DNA of 64,000 bases from Halorientalis litorea (GCF_023028225.1 NZ_CP095482.1:434001-498000), one strand, 5' to 3'. Positions 48,270 to 56,920 are shown, counted from the stretch's first letter. A program made the numbers and translations. The notes: generated from the sequence alone by a model not told the origin.

Positions 48270-49451
48270 ATGCAGGCAGTGATTCTCGCGGCGGGCGAAG
48301 GGACGCGAATGCGGCCGCTGACCCACGCGCTCCCGAAGCCGATGGTGCCGGTAGCCGACCGTCCGCTCGTCGCCCACACCGCTGACGCCGCGGTAGCGGC
48401 GGGCGTCGACGAACTCGTGTTCGTCGTCGGGTACGAGGCGGCGGTGGTCCGGGACTACTTCGGGGACGCCTACCGCGGCGTGCCGGTGTCCTACGCCGTA
48501 CAGGAGGAACAGTTGGGGACGGCCCACGCGGTTCGGGCGGCCCGAGACCACATCGACGGCGCGTTCGCGGTGCTGAACGGCGACGACCTGTACGACCCCG
48601 ACGGGTTGGCCGACCTGTTCTCGGGTGGGCCGGCGGTAGGCACCTACGAAGTCGAGGACCCGCGGCCTTACGGCGTCTTCGACGTGGTCAACGGCGAGGT
48701 TCGGGGCATCGTGGAGAAGCCGTCGGACCCGCCATCGAATCGCGTCAACGTCGGTGCGTACGTCTTCCCGGCCGAGGCGCGGGAGTGGCTGGACGTTCCC
48801 CGGAGCGAACGGGGCGAACACGAGATAACGGACGTACTGGAGCGCGTCGTCGAGTCCACGGCGGTCAGGGCGGTGCCCATCGACCGATGGCTGGGCGTCG
48901 GACGGCCGTGGGAACTGCTGGAAGCCAACGAGTGGAAACTCGGCGAGTTGGACCCGGCGATTCACGGCGACGTGGACCCGGACGCAGACCTGCGGGGACC
49001 GGTCGTCGTCGAGGAAGGGGCACGCATCGAACCCGGCGTCGTCGTCGAGGGACCGGCACTCGTGCGGTCGGGTGCGGACGTAGGCCCCAACGCCTACATC
49101 CGGGGTGCGACGCTCCTCGGTGAGGACGTCCACGTCGGGCACAGCGTCGAAGTGAAAAACAGCGTCGTGATGGCCGGGACGAACGTGCCACACCTCTCGT
49201 ACGTCGGAGACAGCGTACTCGGGCGGAACGTGAACCTCGGGGCCGGGACGCAGGTTGCGAACCTCCGCCACGACGACGAGGCGGTAAAACTCACGGTGAA
49301 AGGCGAACGCGTCTCGACTGGCCGACGGAAGTTCGGCGTCGTCGCGGGCGACGGCGCGAAGACGGCGATAAACACCAGCCTCGACGCGGGCGTCACGCTC
49401 TCGCCCGGCGCGACGACGAAACCCGGAGAATCAGTGACACGAGACCGGTAG
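48270..49451 (+). CDS. Bifunctional sugar-1-phosphate nucleotidyltransferase/acyltransferase (GlmU-like)
   Basis: 393 residues from the ATG at 48270, where the nucleotidyltransferase signature begins (A-V-I-L-A-A-G-E-G-T-R-M-R-P-L-T). The N-terminal nucleotidyltransferase domain (about 1-230) is followed by left-handed beta-helix hexapeptide repeats (about 245-390), with G-A-G-T-Q-V-A-N-L-R-H and V-A-G-D-G-A-K-T. This fits archaeal GlmU-type enzymes making UDP-sugars for glycosylation; glucose-1-phosphate thymidylyltransferase activity is the alternative. Confidence 0.87.
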   Translation: MQAVILAAGEGTRMRPLTHALPKPMVPVADRPLVAHTADAAVAAGVDELVFVVGYEAAVVRDYFGDAYRGVPVSYAVQEEQLGTAHAVRAARDHIDGAFAVLNGDDLYDPDGLADLFSGGPAVGTYEVEDPRPYGVFDVVNGEVRGIVEKPSDPPSNRVNVGAYVFPAEAREWLDVPRSERGEHEITDVLERVVESTAVRAVPIDRWLGVGRPWELLEANEWKLGELDPAIHGDVDPDADLRGPVVVEEGARIEPGVVVEGPALVRSGADVGPNAYIRGATLLGEDVHVGHSVEVKNSVVMAGTNVPHLSYVGDSVLGRNVNLGAGTQVANLRHDDEAVKLTVKGERVSTGRRKFGVVAGDGAKTAINTSLDAGVTLSPGATTKPGESVTRDR

Positions 49452-49527
49452 ACGGGGATAAACTGCCAGCCCGAGACTGACGGTTGGGGGAACTATTTGT
49501 GTGGTGGAACCGATTCACACGCCACGG

Positions 49528-50376
49528 ATGCTCGACAAGCCAGACTTGAGTGGACAGACGGCGTTCATCACCGGAACCACGCGGGGAATCGGCAAGGCAA
49601 TCGCACTCGACCTCGCCGAGGCCGGCTGTAACATCGTCTCGACGGGCAAGACGGTCGACGACTCGGACTCGGACCTCGAAGGGACGATTCACAAGACGGC
49701 CGAGGAGTGTGCCGAGAAGGGCGTCGACACCCACGCGATTCAGGTGAACGTCCGGGACGCGGAGAACGTCCAAGCCGCCGCGGAGGAGGCCATCGAGGAG
49801 ATGGGCGAGGTAAACATCGTCATCAACAACGCCAGTGCCATCCAGATACAGAACGTCGAGGATATGCCTGCGAACCGCTTCGACCTGATGAACGAGGTGA
49901 ACGTCCGAGGGACGTATCTCACCGCCCGAGCGTTCCTCGACCACCTCCGGGACACCGAGGAGGACGCCTGGATTCTGACGAACGCGCCGCCCGTCGCCAT
50001 GGACCGCTCGCCGGGGAAGGCCGCCTACTCGTGGTCGAAGATGGGGATGTCGTTCATCACGCTCTCGCTGGCCAACGAACTCGGCGGCGACGACATCGGC
50101 TGTAACTCCTTCTGGCCGGTGACCGCCATCGACACGCGTGCGACGCGGTACTTCGGGATGGGGACTGAAGACGACTGGCGGACGCCTCAGATCGTCGCCG
50201 ACACCGTGACCGAGATACTCAAGCGCGACCCGGCGGAGTTCACCGGCAACGCGGTGTACGACGAGGACATCCTGAGGGAGGCTGGCGTCGAAGACTTCTC
50301 GGAGTACAATCTGACCGAGGGCGACCCCGGACCGACGTCGGCGATGATGTTCGACCCCGACTACGAACGTCCCTGA
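49528..50376 (+). CDS. Short-chain dehydrogenase (HSDL2-like)
   Basis: 282 residues from the ATG at 49528; a GTG at 49501 would add nine. The motif is T-G-T-T-R-G-I-G-K-A, with N-N-A-S-A-I-Q, A-Y-S-W-S-K (Tyr and Lys of the active site) and a C-terminal extension. The closest general type I recognise is the HSDL2-like SDR group, linked to lipid metabolism. Substrate not known. Confidence 0.83.
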   Translation: MLDKPDLSGQTAFITGTTRGIGKAIALDLAEAGCNIVSTGKTVDDSDSDLEGTIHKTAEECAEKGVDTHAIQVNVRDAENVQAAAEEAIEEMGEVNIVINNASAIQIQNVEDMPANRFDLMNEVNVRGTYLTARAFLDHLRDTEEDAWILTNAPPVAMDRSPGKAAYSWSKMGMSFITLSLANELGGDDIGCNSFWPVTAIDTRATRYFGMGTEDDWRTPQIVADTVTEILKRDPAEFTGNAVYDEDILREAGVEDFSEYNLTEGDPGPTSAMMFDPDYERP

Positions 50377-50447
50377 CCTCGACCCACCCAGGAACTGGTC
50401 GGCCGCGATATGTGGGATTAAGTAGGTCGCTTTCGCAGGTACACTCA

Positions 50448-50636
50448 ATGGTCGACCCAACTTCGGATGTCGGGGAAGATGTATCACCGGAGGATGCCCC
50501 GACGTGTGCAACCTGTGGTGAACAAATCTTAAACGAGCGAACCCATCGCGTAATCACGTGGATAGAGGACGATGCCGTGCAGTCGGCGCACTTCTGTGAC
50601 GAAAGGTGCCGAATGAACTGGGACGGCGACTCGTAA
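50448..50636 (+). CDS. Small zinc-ribbon-like protein
   Basis: 62 residues. A C-A-T-C-G-E pair and an H-F-C-D-E-R-C pair form a likely zinc site of the treble-clef or ribbon type common in small haloarchaeal proteins. It starts immediately after a clear short intergenic region. The function is unknown. Confidence 0.75.
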   Translation: MVDPTSDVGEDVSPEDAPTCATCGEQILNERTHRVITWIEDDAVQSAHFCDERCRMNWDGDS

Positions 50637-50798
50637 CGACAGGCCCGCCGCCGTGTTTTCTCGGAAGCGGGTGGGGAACGTTTGAATGCCAGTGAGGGGA
50701 GAGGACAGGAGCGCGACACGCACTCCACTGGCAATTTACTCTCGGTTCGGCGTCCGATTAGTGATTTCGCCGGCGATGTGTGGCCGGTTTATGCTAGG

Positions 50799-51233
50799 TC
50801 ACTCGAACTCGCCGTCCGGAACGTCCGTCTCGGGTTGACTCGCCATCTCGAGTCGGTGGTGCGGGAGGAAGTGTGCGAGGTCCGTCGTGGTGACGATGCC
50901 GACGGGGACACCGGACTCCGTCACGGGGAGTTTCTTCACGCCGTTGTTCCCCATCCGGTCGCCCGCGTTCTCCACGGTGTCTTGGGGACGGATGGTCACG
51001 ACTGGTTCCGACATCAGTTCGCCCACGGTGGTCGTCTCCGGGTCTTTCCCCTCGCCGATGCTTTTGACCACGTCGTACTCGGTGATGATGCCCGTAATCG
51101 GGTCGTCGCCGATGACGAGCGAGCCGACCCCTTCCTCGGCGAATATCCGAGCGACTTCTTCGATGGTCGTCTCGGGGTCCACCGTCTCGACGGGAGAACT
51201 CATGACCTCACTGACTGGCGTCTCGTCTGTCAT
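50799..51233 (-). CDS. Two-CBS-domain protein
   Basis: 144 residues from the ATG at 51233. Two CBS motifs in tandem (V-S-E-V-M-S-S-P-V-E-T-V and V-G-E-L-M-S-E-P-V-V-T-I), each followed by the G-I-I/V-T-x-x-D segment. It probably binds adenine nucleotides and acts as an energy or ligand sensor. No fused effector domain. Confidence 0.9.
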   Translation of the reverse strand: MTDETPVSEVMSSPVETVDPETTIEEVARIFAEEGVGSLVIGDDPITGIITEYDVVKSIGEGKDPETTTVGELMSEPVVTIRPQDTVENAGDRMGNNGVKKLPVTESGVPVGIVTTTDLAHFLPHHRLEMASQPETDVPDGEFE

Positions 51234-51301
51234 AGCAAGAGGGTCGGACGCCGGACTCTTAAGCGTAGTCCCCCACACCGAGGGCGACGACTCGAAAAGG
51301 T

Positions 51302-51865
51302 TCAGTCGCGCAGTTGGTCGCGCAGGTCCTGCATCCGCTCCTGTATCTCCTCGATACCCTGGAGCGGTTCGCCGGCCTGTTCTTGGAGCTGCTCCAGTTG
51401 TTCCTCGGTCCGGTCGACGAACGAGAGGGTCTGCTCCTCGAAGTCCTCGTGGGCTTCCATGAGCGTGTCGAGTTGCTCGTCGACGGAGTCGACGTAGGTT
51501 TCGGCGGCTTCCTCGGCACTCTCCATGCCCGTTTCGGTGAGTTCCTGAGCCTGTTCGGTCGCCTTCTGGGTCGCTTCCTCGGCGGCGTCGAACTGCTCGT
51601 CGATGGTGTCACGAACTTGGTCGAGGTCCACGTCGTCGGACGGGAGCAGTTGCTCGATGGCGTCGAGCGTACTGTGGATGGCCTCGCGTGTCATCTCCGT
51701 CCCGCGCTCGCCGGTGTCGGTGTTGCCTTCGATGGCGTTCAGCACGGTATCGTTGAGTCGTTGCTGGTATTCCAGCCCGTTTTTCATCGCGTCTTGGCTC
51801 CGTTCGAGCGCGCGTCGCTGAAGGTCGAACACCTGACTGACTGGATTCGAGTTCTCTTCTGCCAT
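51302..51865 (-). CDS. Coiled-coil phasin-like protein
   Basis: 187 residues, almost wholly helical with Gln, Glu and Ala heptads. The N-terminus N-P-V-S-Q-V-F-D-L-Q-R-R-A-L-E-R-S and the pattern of helices resemble phasin-like or PHA-associated proteins. Function is inferred only. The next gene upstream on the strand is also coiled-coil, with a 77-base gap. Confidence 0.6.
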   Translation of the reverse strand: MAEENSNPVSQVFDLQRRALERSQDAMKNGLEYQQRLNDTVLNAIEGNTDTGERGTEMTREAIHSTLDAIEQLLPSDDVDLDQVRDTIDEQFDAAEEATQKATEQAQELTETGMESAEEAAETYVDSVDEQLDTLMEAHEDFEEQTLSFVDRTEEQLEQLQEQAGEPLQGIEEIQERMQDLRDQLRD

Positions 51866-51942
51866 ACCTTTTATACGAACGTCCTAGGGTATGAAAGCTT
51901 CCATCTCTGCGTTCCACGAAGCAGTCACCGGACCAGTCGGCG

Positions 51943-52515
51943 TCAGCCTTCGAGTTTCGCACGGAGTTCGGCGACGCGCTCGCGGAGTTCGGCGACCCGT
52001 TCGCCGAGTTCGGTGAGACGCTCGTGGAGATCCTGGCTGACGCCGGTCGGGTCGTCGTACTGCCCGGCCACGTCCTTGAGTTGCTGTTCGATGCGTTCGT
52101 GGGACTCCATCAACTCGTTGAGACGGCTGTTGAGCCTGAGGATTCGCTCGCGGATTTCGTCCTCGACCTGCGCCGCCCACCGTTCCGCGACGTCTACGGT
52201 CTGGTCACCGGCCGTCTCGGCGGTGGAAATCGCGGCTTCGAGCGGTCTGTCGATGGTTCCACGGACCGTACTCTGCCCATCCGTATCCACCGTGAGCAAG
52301 CGGTCAATCGGGTCGAGAACAGTTCGAACGCCCGCAACGGCCGTCTCGACGGTGCTTACCGCAGCATCCGTCTGCGTTTCGAGTCCGGTCAACAGCACTT
52401 CATCAACCTGTCGATGCAGTATCATCCCTCGCCACAGGAGGAACTGCCCGTCGACAACGGCTTTGCGTTGTCGGCGGAACGCTTGCCCCAGCGGGTCCAC
52501 CACCTCGTCTGCCAT
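51943..52515 (-). CDS. Coiled-coil protein
   Basis: 190 residues from the ATG at 52515; a start 12 bases upstream is possible. The second half is a regular coiled coil (R-L-N-S-R-L-N-E-L, L-T-E-L-G-E-R-V-A-E-L-R-E-R-V-A-E-L). No family recognised. Adjacent to the phasin-like gene on the same strand, so a functional link is plausible. Confidence 0.65.
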   Translation of the reverse strand: MADEVVDPLGQAFRRQRKAVVDGQFLLWRGMILHRQVDEVLLTGLETQTDAAVSTVETAVAGVRTVLDPIDRLLTVDTDGQSTVRGTIDRPLEAAISTAETAGDQTVDVAERWAAQVEDEIRERILRLNSRLNELMESHERIEQQLKDVAGQYDDPTGVSQDLHERLTELGERVAELRERVAELRAKLEG

Positions 52516-52620
52516 ACAATGTCGCACACACTGATTGTATTTATATATTGTCGTGGTTAGGAGGGCTGAAACGCATCACTGCAGGCTGTTAGGTGTTGTT
52601 GGATTTCCAACACTACGGCA

Positions 52621-53739
52621 CTACCCGTACCGCGGACCGTCGTTCTCGGAGCCGTCGAAGTCGGGGTCGTAGATGTCATCGTCTTCCTCGCCGAGCACGT
52701 CGACTTCGGCCATCAGTCCCCGCCGCGCGACGCGGCTGAGCGCGTGGTCGACCAGTTTGATACGCTCCGGGACTGGCGTCTCCATCTCGCCGATCATACA
52801 ACTCCCCGGCGGCACCTTCATCGTCTGGATGTTCTTGTCGGCGTACTCTTCGGGGTCTTGGTCCTCGGGAAGTCCGCCGTCGCGGTACGCCCGACTCCAG
52901 ACGTTCCCGATGGGGTGGAAGTTACTGGAGTAGTTCGGGCCGCCGTCGACGAGGAAGACCCGAACGGTCTCGTCCTGTTGCACCTCCACCGGCCCACGGC
53001 CTGCGGCCGCCCACGCGTACTTCTCGCCGTTGAGCAGGACGTAGGTCGGCTGTTCGTTCGCCATCGCGTCCATGTCGAACCCGTGGTGGCCCTCCTCGCC
53101 GACGCCCTTGTTCGTGTACAGTTCGTGCTGGCCGAAGTAGAGTTCGCGGTCGACTTCGGGGAGACCGTCCTCCGGTTCGACCAGTATCATCCCGAACATC
53201 CCGGCACTGATGTGGTAGTCGAGGTTCGGGACGGCACAGTGGTAGATGTAAGCTCCGGGGTAGCGGGCCTGGAACCGCATCTTGTTCTCGGAGCCCGGGG
53301 CGGCCGTCGTCGCCACTGCCCCGCCACCGGTGGCGTAAATGGCGTGGAAGTCCACGTTGTGCGGCATGGCGTTCTCCGGTGGGTTCTCCATCGTGAGTTC
53401 GACGGTGTCACCCTGCCGGACGCGAACCATCGGCCCGGGAATCTGGCCGTCGAAGGTCATGTAGTCGAACGTCACGCCGGGTTCGATTTCGGCCGTCACC
53501 TCCTCGACGGTGAGCGTCACTTCGTGGGTCTGCGGGGAGTTCCAGTCCACGGGGTCCGGGAGGTTTGTCGGGTCCGCGGCCACCCGGTCCGTATCGGTCG
53601 ACTGGGCCATCGAACTCTCTGTGCCTGCCGTCGCGGTATCGCTCGCCTGCGGTGCGTCGTTGGCGTTACAGCCTGCCAACGCCGCCGCACTGCCGATGCC
53701 GAGCGCTTCTAACATCCGCCGCCGGGTGGATTCTAGCAT
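52621..53739 (-). CDS. nirK: Copper-containing nitrite reductase
   Basis: 372 residues. A Tat-type N-terminus (S-T-R-R-R-M-L) with lipobox L-A-G-C predicts a lipid-anchored enzyme on the outer face. Type 1 copper ligands: His127, Cys168, His176, Met181. Type 2 ligands: His132, His167, His275. The catalytic Asp is Asp130 in H-N-V-D-F-H. It reduces nitrite to nitric oxide in denitrification. The leader holds a CGAAC-NN-GTTCG site about 115 bases from the start. An in-frame TGA nine bases before the ATG confirms the start. Confidence 0.95.
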   Translation of the reverse strand: MLESTRRRMLEALGIGSAAALAGCNANDAPQASDTATAGTESSMAQSTDTDRVAADPTNLPDPVDWNSPQTHEVTLTVEEVTAEIEPGVTFDYMTFDGQIPGPMVRVRQGDTVELTMENPPENAMPHNVDFHAIYATGGGAVATTAAPGSENKMRFQARYPGAYIYHCAVPNLDYHISAGMFGMILVEPEDGLPEVDRELYFGQHELYTNKGVGEEGHHGFDMDAMANEQPTYVLLNGEKYAWAAAGRGPVEVQQDETVRVFLVDGGPNYSSNFHPIGNVWSRAYRDGGLPEDQDPEEYADKNIQTMKVPPGSCMIGEMETPVPERIKLVDHALSRVARRGLMAEVDVLGEEDDDIYDPDFDGSENDGPRYG

Positions 53740-53853
53740 TGGGAGTCACCTCGTTACAGGTCTATCTCTTACTGGGAGAGGGATAAACCGAGAAGTCCGT
53801 TATCAGGGCCTAAGAAGCGTTCTCAGCCCGCGAGAAGGACGAGTGTATTTTCC

Positions 53854-53865
53854 CGAACCGGTTCG
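53854..53865 (-). promoter_or_regulatory. CGAAC-CG-GTTCG operator before nirK
   Basis: A perfect palindrome. On the nirK strand it is followed by GGGAAAATA, which looks like the basal promoter. A TATATAAA stretch lies further upstream at about 53874-53881. Unlike the other sites it is about 115 bases from the start codon. Confidence 0.8.
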
Positions 53866-53908
53866 CACGGGGGTTTATATAGGTGTCACGCTGGCCCGGA
53901 CAGTCCCG

Positions 53909-54307
53909 CTACAGGCAGAACATGAAGGGGTAGATGAGTGCAACCCTGTCACCGTCGTCGAGGTGCGTGTCCAGTCCGTCGAGGTGTTCGTTGAACCGGC
54001 CGTTGACGCAGACCCGTGCGTACGCCCGTGTCTGCTCGCCTTCGGGGTTCTTCCGCCACGTCCCTAGGATACTCGTGTCTTCGGGTGCCCAACCGGCCGT
54101 CGTCGCCTCCGTCTCCGTCTCCGCGATAATCATGTCGGCCACGTCGTACGCCGCGAAGAAGGCGTCGAGGAACGCACGGAGTGTGTTACCCTCGAAGGTA
54201 AAGTCGAGTCGTGGCTCGCCGACGGCCCGCCGCACGTGTCCAGTACAGTTCACCGTCACGGTGGTCTGGACCGTCTCCGCGTCGGGCGTCGTGGTGGCGG
54301 TTTCCAT
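53909..54307 (-). CDS. MoaD/ThiS-like beta-grasp protein
   Basis: 132 residues from the ATG at 54307. The central and C-terminal part (L-R-A-F-L-D-A-F-F, V-C-V-N-G-R-F-N, L-D-D-G-D-R-V-A-L-I-Y-P) has the beta-grasp pattern of MoaD, ThiS and archaeal SAMP proteins. It ends F-M-F-C-L and lacks the terminal Gly-Gly needed for conjugation or sulfur carrying. It is 169 bases upstream of nirK, with its own operator at 54346-54357. Possible role: non-catalytic partner in the denitrification locus. Confidence 0.65.
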   Translation of the reverse strand: METATTTPDAETVQTTVTVNCTGHVRRAVGEPRLDFTFEGNTLRAFLDAFFAAYDVADMIIAETETEATTAGWAPEDTSILGTWRKNPEGEQTRAYARVCVNGRFNEHLDGLDTHLDDGDRVALIYPFMFCL

Positions 54308-54345
54308 GCCCACCGATGACTACTCGCGATCAAAAACGCCTTCCC

Positions 54346-54357
54346 CGAACGTGTTCG
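54346..54357 (-). promoter_or_regulatory. CGAAC-NN-GTTCG operator for the beta-grasp gene
   Basis: Read on the gene strand as CGAACACGTTCG followed by GGGGAAGG, 39 bases before the start codon. The AT-rich GTTTTTGAT lies between it and the start. Confidence 0.82.
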
Positions 54358-54390
54358 GCACCATCGGCCGTTGCGTCGGATTCGCTCGGA

Positions 54391-54402
54391 CGAACGTGTT
54401 CG
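54391..54402 (+). promoter_or_regulatory. CGAAC-GT-GTTCG operator for the CGCGG-peptide gene
   Basis: Perfect palindrome followed by GGGGAGAGG, 42 bases before the start codon at 54444. It lies 45 bases from the facing site at 54346. Confidence 0.82.
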
Positions 54403-54443
54403 GGGAGAGGGTTTCATCCGTGGCGGGGGAACGTCCGTTCACG

Positions 54444-54743
54444 ATGAGTGTCTCACACGACGATGTCGAACCCATCACGGAGACCGTACACGAGAACTCG
54501 TGGTCCGCGAACCTCGAAGAGCCACACCACGGGGAGGACCGGTCGTTGGTCCTCGCACAGGCGAAGTCGGCCATCGAACACACCGCGTCGGGGTACCACG
54601 TGAACCTCGTCACCCACGGCGGCCACGGCCACCCGGAGACGTACCTGTACGACGAACTCGACGAACTGGCCGCGAGCGTCGAGTACGAGTACGTCGAGCA
54701 GTGTGGCTGTGGCGGCCACGTGACGCGCGTCCACGTCGAGTGA
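54444..54743 (+). CDS. CGCGG-type candidate radical-SAM-modified peptide
   Basis: 99 residues. It has a His/Gly-rich stretch (T-H-G-G-H-G-H-P-E) near 58-65 and C-G-C-G-G at 87-91 close to the C-terminus, as in the haloarchaeal CGCGG family of putative radical-SAM-modified RiPP precursors. A radical SAM/SPASM gene follows after 76 bases on the same strand. The modified residues and mature product are unknown. Family recognition is from the motif and context. Confidence 0.75.
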   Translation: MSVSHDDVEPITETVHENSWSANLEEPHHGEDRSLVLAQAKSAIEHTASGYHVNLVTHGGHGHPETYLYDELDELAASVEYEYVEQCGCGGHVTRVHVE

Positions 54744-54819
54744 CCCGGGAGCCGAACGGGGGTTCCCGGACGGTGGGAATCCCGAACAGCGATATGACCG
54801 ACCCAGACCCAGCCCACGT

Positions 54820-55872
54820 ATGCCACCGACAGTCGACACGGACGACAGACCGCTCGTACTCATCTGGGAGGTTACGCAAGCGTGTGACCTCGCCTGCGAA
54901 CACTGCCGGGCCGACGCGGAACCGGCCCGGCACCCCGACGAGTTGACGACTGCAGAGGGGATAGAACTGCTGGACACCGCCCGCGAGTTCGGCGAGAACC
55001 AGTTGGTCGTCCTCTCCGGCGGCGACCCCTGCAAGCGACCGGACCTGACCGAACTGGTCGCACACGGTGACGACATCGGGTTGAGCATGTCGCTGACGCC
55101 CAGCGGAACCACGTCGCTGACCCGGGACGTGGTGGCGGACCTCGACGCGGCGGGCCTGCGGCGGATGGCTCTGAGCATCGACGGCGGCGACGCGGCGGCC
55201 CACGACGCCTTCCGTGGCGTCGAGGGGAGTTTCGCCGAGACGCGCCGGGCCGCCGCACACGCCCGCGAGGCGGGCCTGCCGCTCCAAGTGAACACGACAG
55301 TCTGTGCACAGACCGTCGAGCAACTGCCGGCCATCCGGGACGTGGTCCGTGACCTCGGGGCCGTCCTCTGGAGCGTGTTCTTCCTCGTCCCGGTGGGGCG
55401 GGGTCGTCTACTCGACCCTATCGACCCGGAACGGGCCGACGACGTGATGCGGTGGCTCGCGGACGTGGCCGACGACGAACCGTTCGGGGTCAAGACCACC
55501 GAAGCCCCACACTACCGGCGGGTGAAACTGCAGGAGCGGGACGCCGACGACGGCCTCAGGCGGCGCGGGGGCGTCGTCGCGGGCGACGGCTTCGCGTTCG
55601 TCAGCCACACCGGGGACGTGTACCCGTCGGGGTTCCTGCCGCAGTCGGCGGGCAACGTCCGCGAGGACGACATCACGGACATCTACCGGAGTGCCGACCT
55701 GTTCGCGCGGTTGCGTGACCGCGAACAACTTCGTGGGAAGTGCGGTGCCTGTGAGTTCCGTGGCGTCTGCGGTGGGAGTCGGTCGCGGGCGTACGCGCAC
55801 ACCGGCGACCCGCTGGCGGCCGACCCGCTCTGTCCCTACGAACCGGACGGCTACGGTGCGAGCAGTGACTGA
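54820..55872 (+). CDS. Radical SAM/SPASM peptide maturase
   Basis: 350 residues. The [4Fe-4S] motif is C-D-L-A-C-E-H-C (Cys22, 26, 29). The SAM region L-S-G-G-D-P follows, and a C-terminal SPASM-type cluster region has Cys residues in C-G-A-C-E-F-R-G-V-C-G-G and P-L-C-P. SPASM enzymes commonly modify ribosomal peptides. The adjacent CGCGG peptide is the obvious substrate. Haem-related radical SAM enzymes are a more distant alternative. Confidence 0.87.
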   Translation: MPPTVDTDDRPLVLIWEVTQACDLACEHCRADAEPARHPDELTTAEGIELLDTAREFGENQLVVLSGGDPCKRPDLTELVAHGDDIGLSMSLTPSGTTSLTRDVVADLDAAGLRRMALSIDGGDAAAHDAFRGVEGSFAETRRAAAHAREAGLPLQVNTTVCAQTVEQLPAIRDVVRDLGAVLWSVFFLVPVGRGRLLDPIDPERADDVMRWLADVADDEPFGVKTTEAPHYRRVKLQERDADDGLRRRGGVVAGDGFAFVSHTGDVYPSGFLPQSAGNVREDDITDIYRSADLFARLRDREQLRGKCGACEFRGVCGGSRSRAYAHTGDPLAADPLCPYEPDGYGASSD

Positions 55873-55875
55873 GTT

Positions 55876-56526
55876 TCAATCCTCGACGAGTTCGGCCCGG
55901 AACTCGGCGACGAACTCCTTGATTATCGCCTCCTCGGCCCGGTGGAGCGTCTCGCTGACGGTCGATTTCGCCATCTCGACGTGGTCGGCGAGTTCCGTCA
56001 GCGAACACGTCCGCGGCGTGTCGTAGTACCCCTGCTCGACTGCGGCGACGACCAAGTCACGCTGGCTGTCGGTCAACAGGTCGTCGGCCGATTCGGCCGA
56101 CGGCTGGACGTACTCCACGTCGAACGACATCCCGAACTGTTCGAGTTGTGTCCCGAACTGCGAGAGGCGGTCCTGCGAGGCGGTCACCTCCACCGTCGCA
56201 CGGCCGTCCTGTATGTCTACCGGGGGTTCTAGCGGCACGCCGGACTCGCGCACCGAGAACAACAGGAGCGGTTCGCTCGTCTCGAACTGAACGAGGACCC
56301 GGTCGGCCGACTCACCCAAGATGTCCAGTGTGAGGACTGCGTCGGTGTCGCCCATCGCCTCGACGACGGCGTCGAGGTTCGGCCCGGTGAGTTCGACCAG
56401 TCCGACCCCGGTGTCATCCGTCGGGAGGGCCGCCAGTACCCGGAACTCCACGTCGGGGTACTCCGTCGAGATGGCCCCGACCCACATCTGCCGCGGTAGC
56501 CTGACTCTCAGTTTCGCGCGTGGCAT
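55876..56526 (-). CDS. HTH-10 regulator of the nirK/radical SAM locus
   Basis: 216 residues from the ATG at 56526; the upstream open frame is rejected. The HTH-10 domain is at the C-terminus (L-T-D-S-Q-R-D-L-V-V-A-A-V and M-A-K-S-T-V-S-E-T-L-H-R-A-E-E). The N-terminal half is a Bat/DmsR-like sensing domain. It lacks the Cys-rich N-terminus reported for NarO-type regulators. Two palindromic sites lie in its own upstream region, suggesting autoregulation. It is the best candidate to bind CGAAC-NN-GTTCG. Confidence 0.85.
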   Translation of the reverse strand: MPRAKLRVRLPRQMWVGAISTEYPDVEFRVLAALPTDDTGVGLVELTGPNLDAVVEAMGDTDAVLTLDILGESADRVLVQFETSEPLLLFSVRESGVPLEPPVDIQDGRATVEVTASQDRLSQFGTQLEQFGMSFDVEYVQPSAESADDLLTDSQRDLVVAAVEQGYYDTPRTCSLTELADHVEMAKSTVSETLHRAEEAIIKEFVAEFRAELVED

Positions 56527-56569
56527 TGGTCGTTGGAGACTTCCGGTCGCATCGTCCAGTAGGTGGCTC

Positions 56570-56603
56570 CGAACATGTTCGACTGTCCGTGCGAACCTGT
56601 TCG
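56570..56603. promoter_or_regulatory. Paired CGAAC-NN-GTTCG operators in a divergent promoter
   Basis: Sites at 56570-56581 (CGAAC-AT-GTTCG) and 56592-56603 (CGAAC-CT-GTTCG) start 22 bases apart. The left site is 44 bases from the HTH-10 gene start and the right 39 bases from the DUF2249 start. GGGATAAGGG follows the right site. Confidence 0.85.
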
Positions 56604-56641
56604 GGATAAGGGTTGGGGCGGTCGGGACCGAACCGTAATAC

Positions 56642-56920
56642 ATGCCGGAACGAGCACACGACTGGCAGCGAGCACTCGAATCGACCGACGTCCCGGCGGA
56701 CGCGCCACGGGAACAGCTCGACGTACGCGACCTCGGGCCGCCCAAGCCCCTGACCGACACGCTCGAACGCCTGACCGAACTCGACGCCGGGACGGTCCTC
56801 GTCCAGTTCAACGACCGTGCCCCACAGCACCTCTATCCGAAACTCGACGACCGGGGCTACACCTACACGACGGTCGAGACGGACGACGCCGTCGTGACCG
56901 CCATCTGGCCTGCCGAGTAA
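56642..56920 (+). CDS. DUF2249 protein
   Basis: 92 residues. L-D-V-R-D-L-G-P-P-K-P-L, L-D-A-G-T-V-L-V-Q-F-N-D and H-L-Y-P-K-L are the DUF2249 signature. Small DUF2249 proteins are frequent near nitrogen-oxide metabolism genes; function unknown. Its stop overlaps the start of the HemA-domain gene (TAATG). Confidence 0.83.
   Translation: MPERAHDWQRALESTDVPADAPREQLDVRDLGPPKPLTDTLERLTELDAGTVLVQFNDRAPQHLYPKLDDRGYTYTTVETDDAVVTAIWPAE

Noticed and set aside
52621..53739. Multicopper oxidase or laccase instead of nitrite reductase
   Set aside because: The His-Cys-His-Met type 1 set with His132, His167, His275 and Asp130 is the NirK arrangement, and length and domain number fit a two-domain enzyme.
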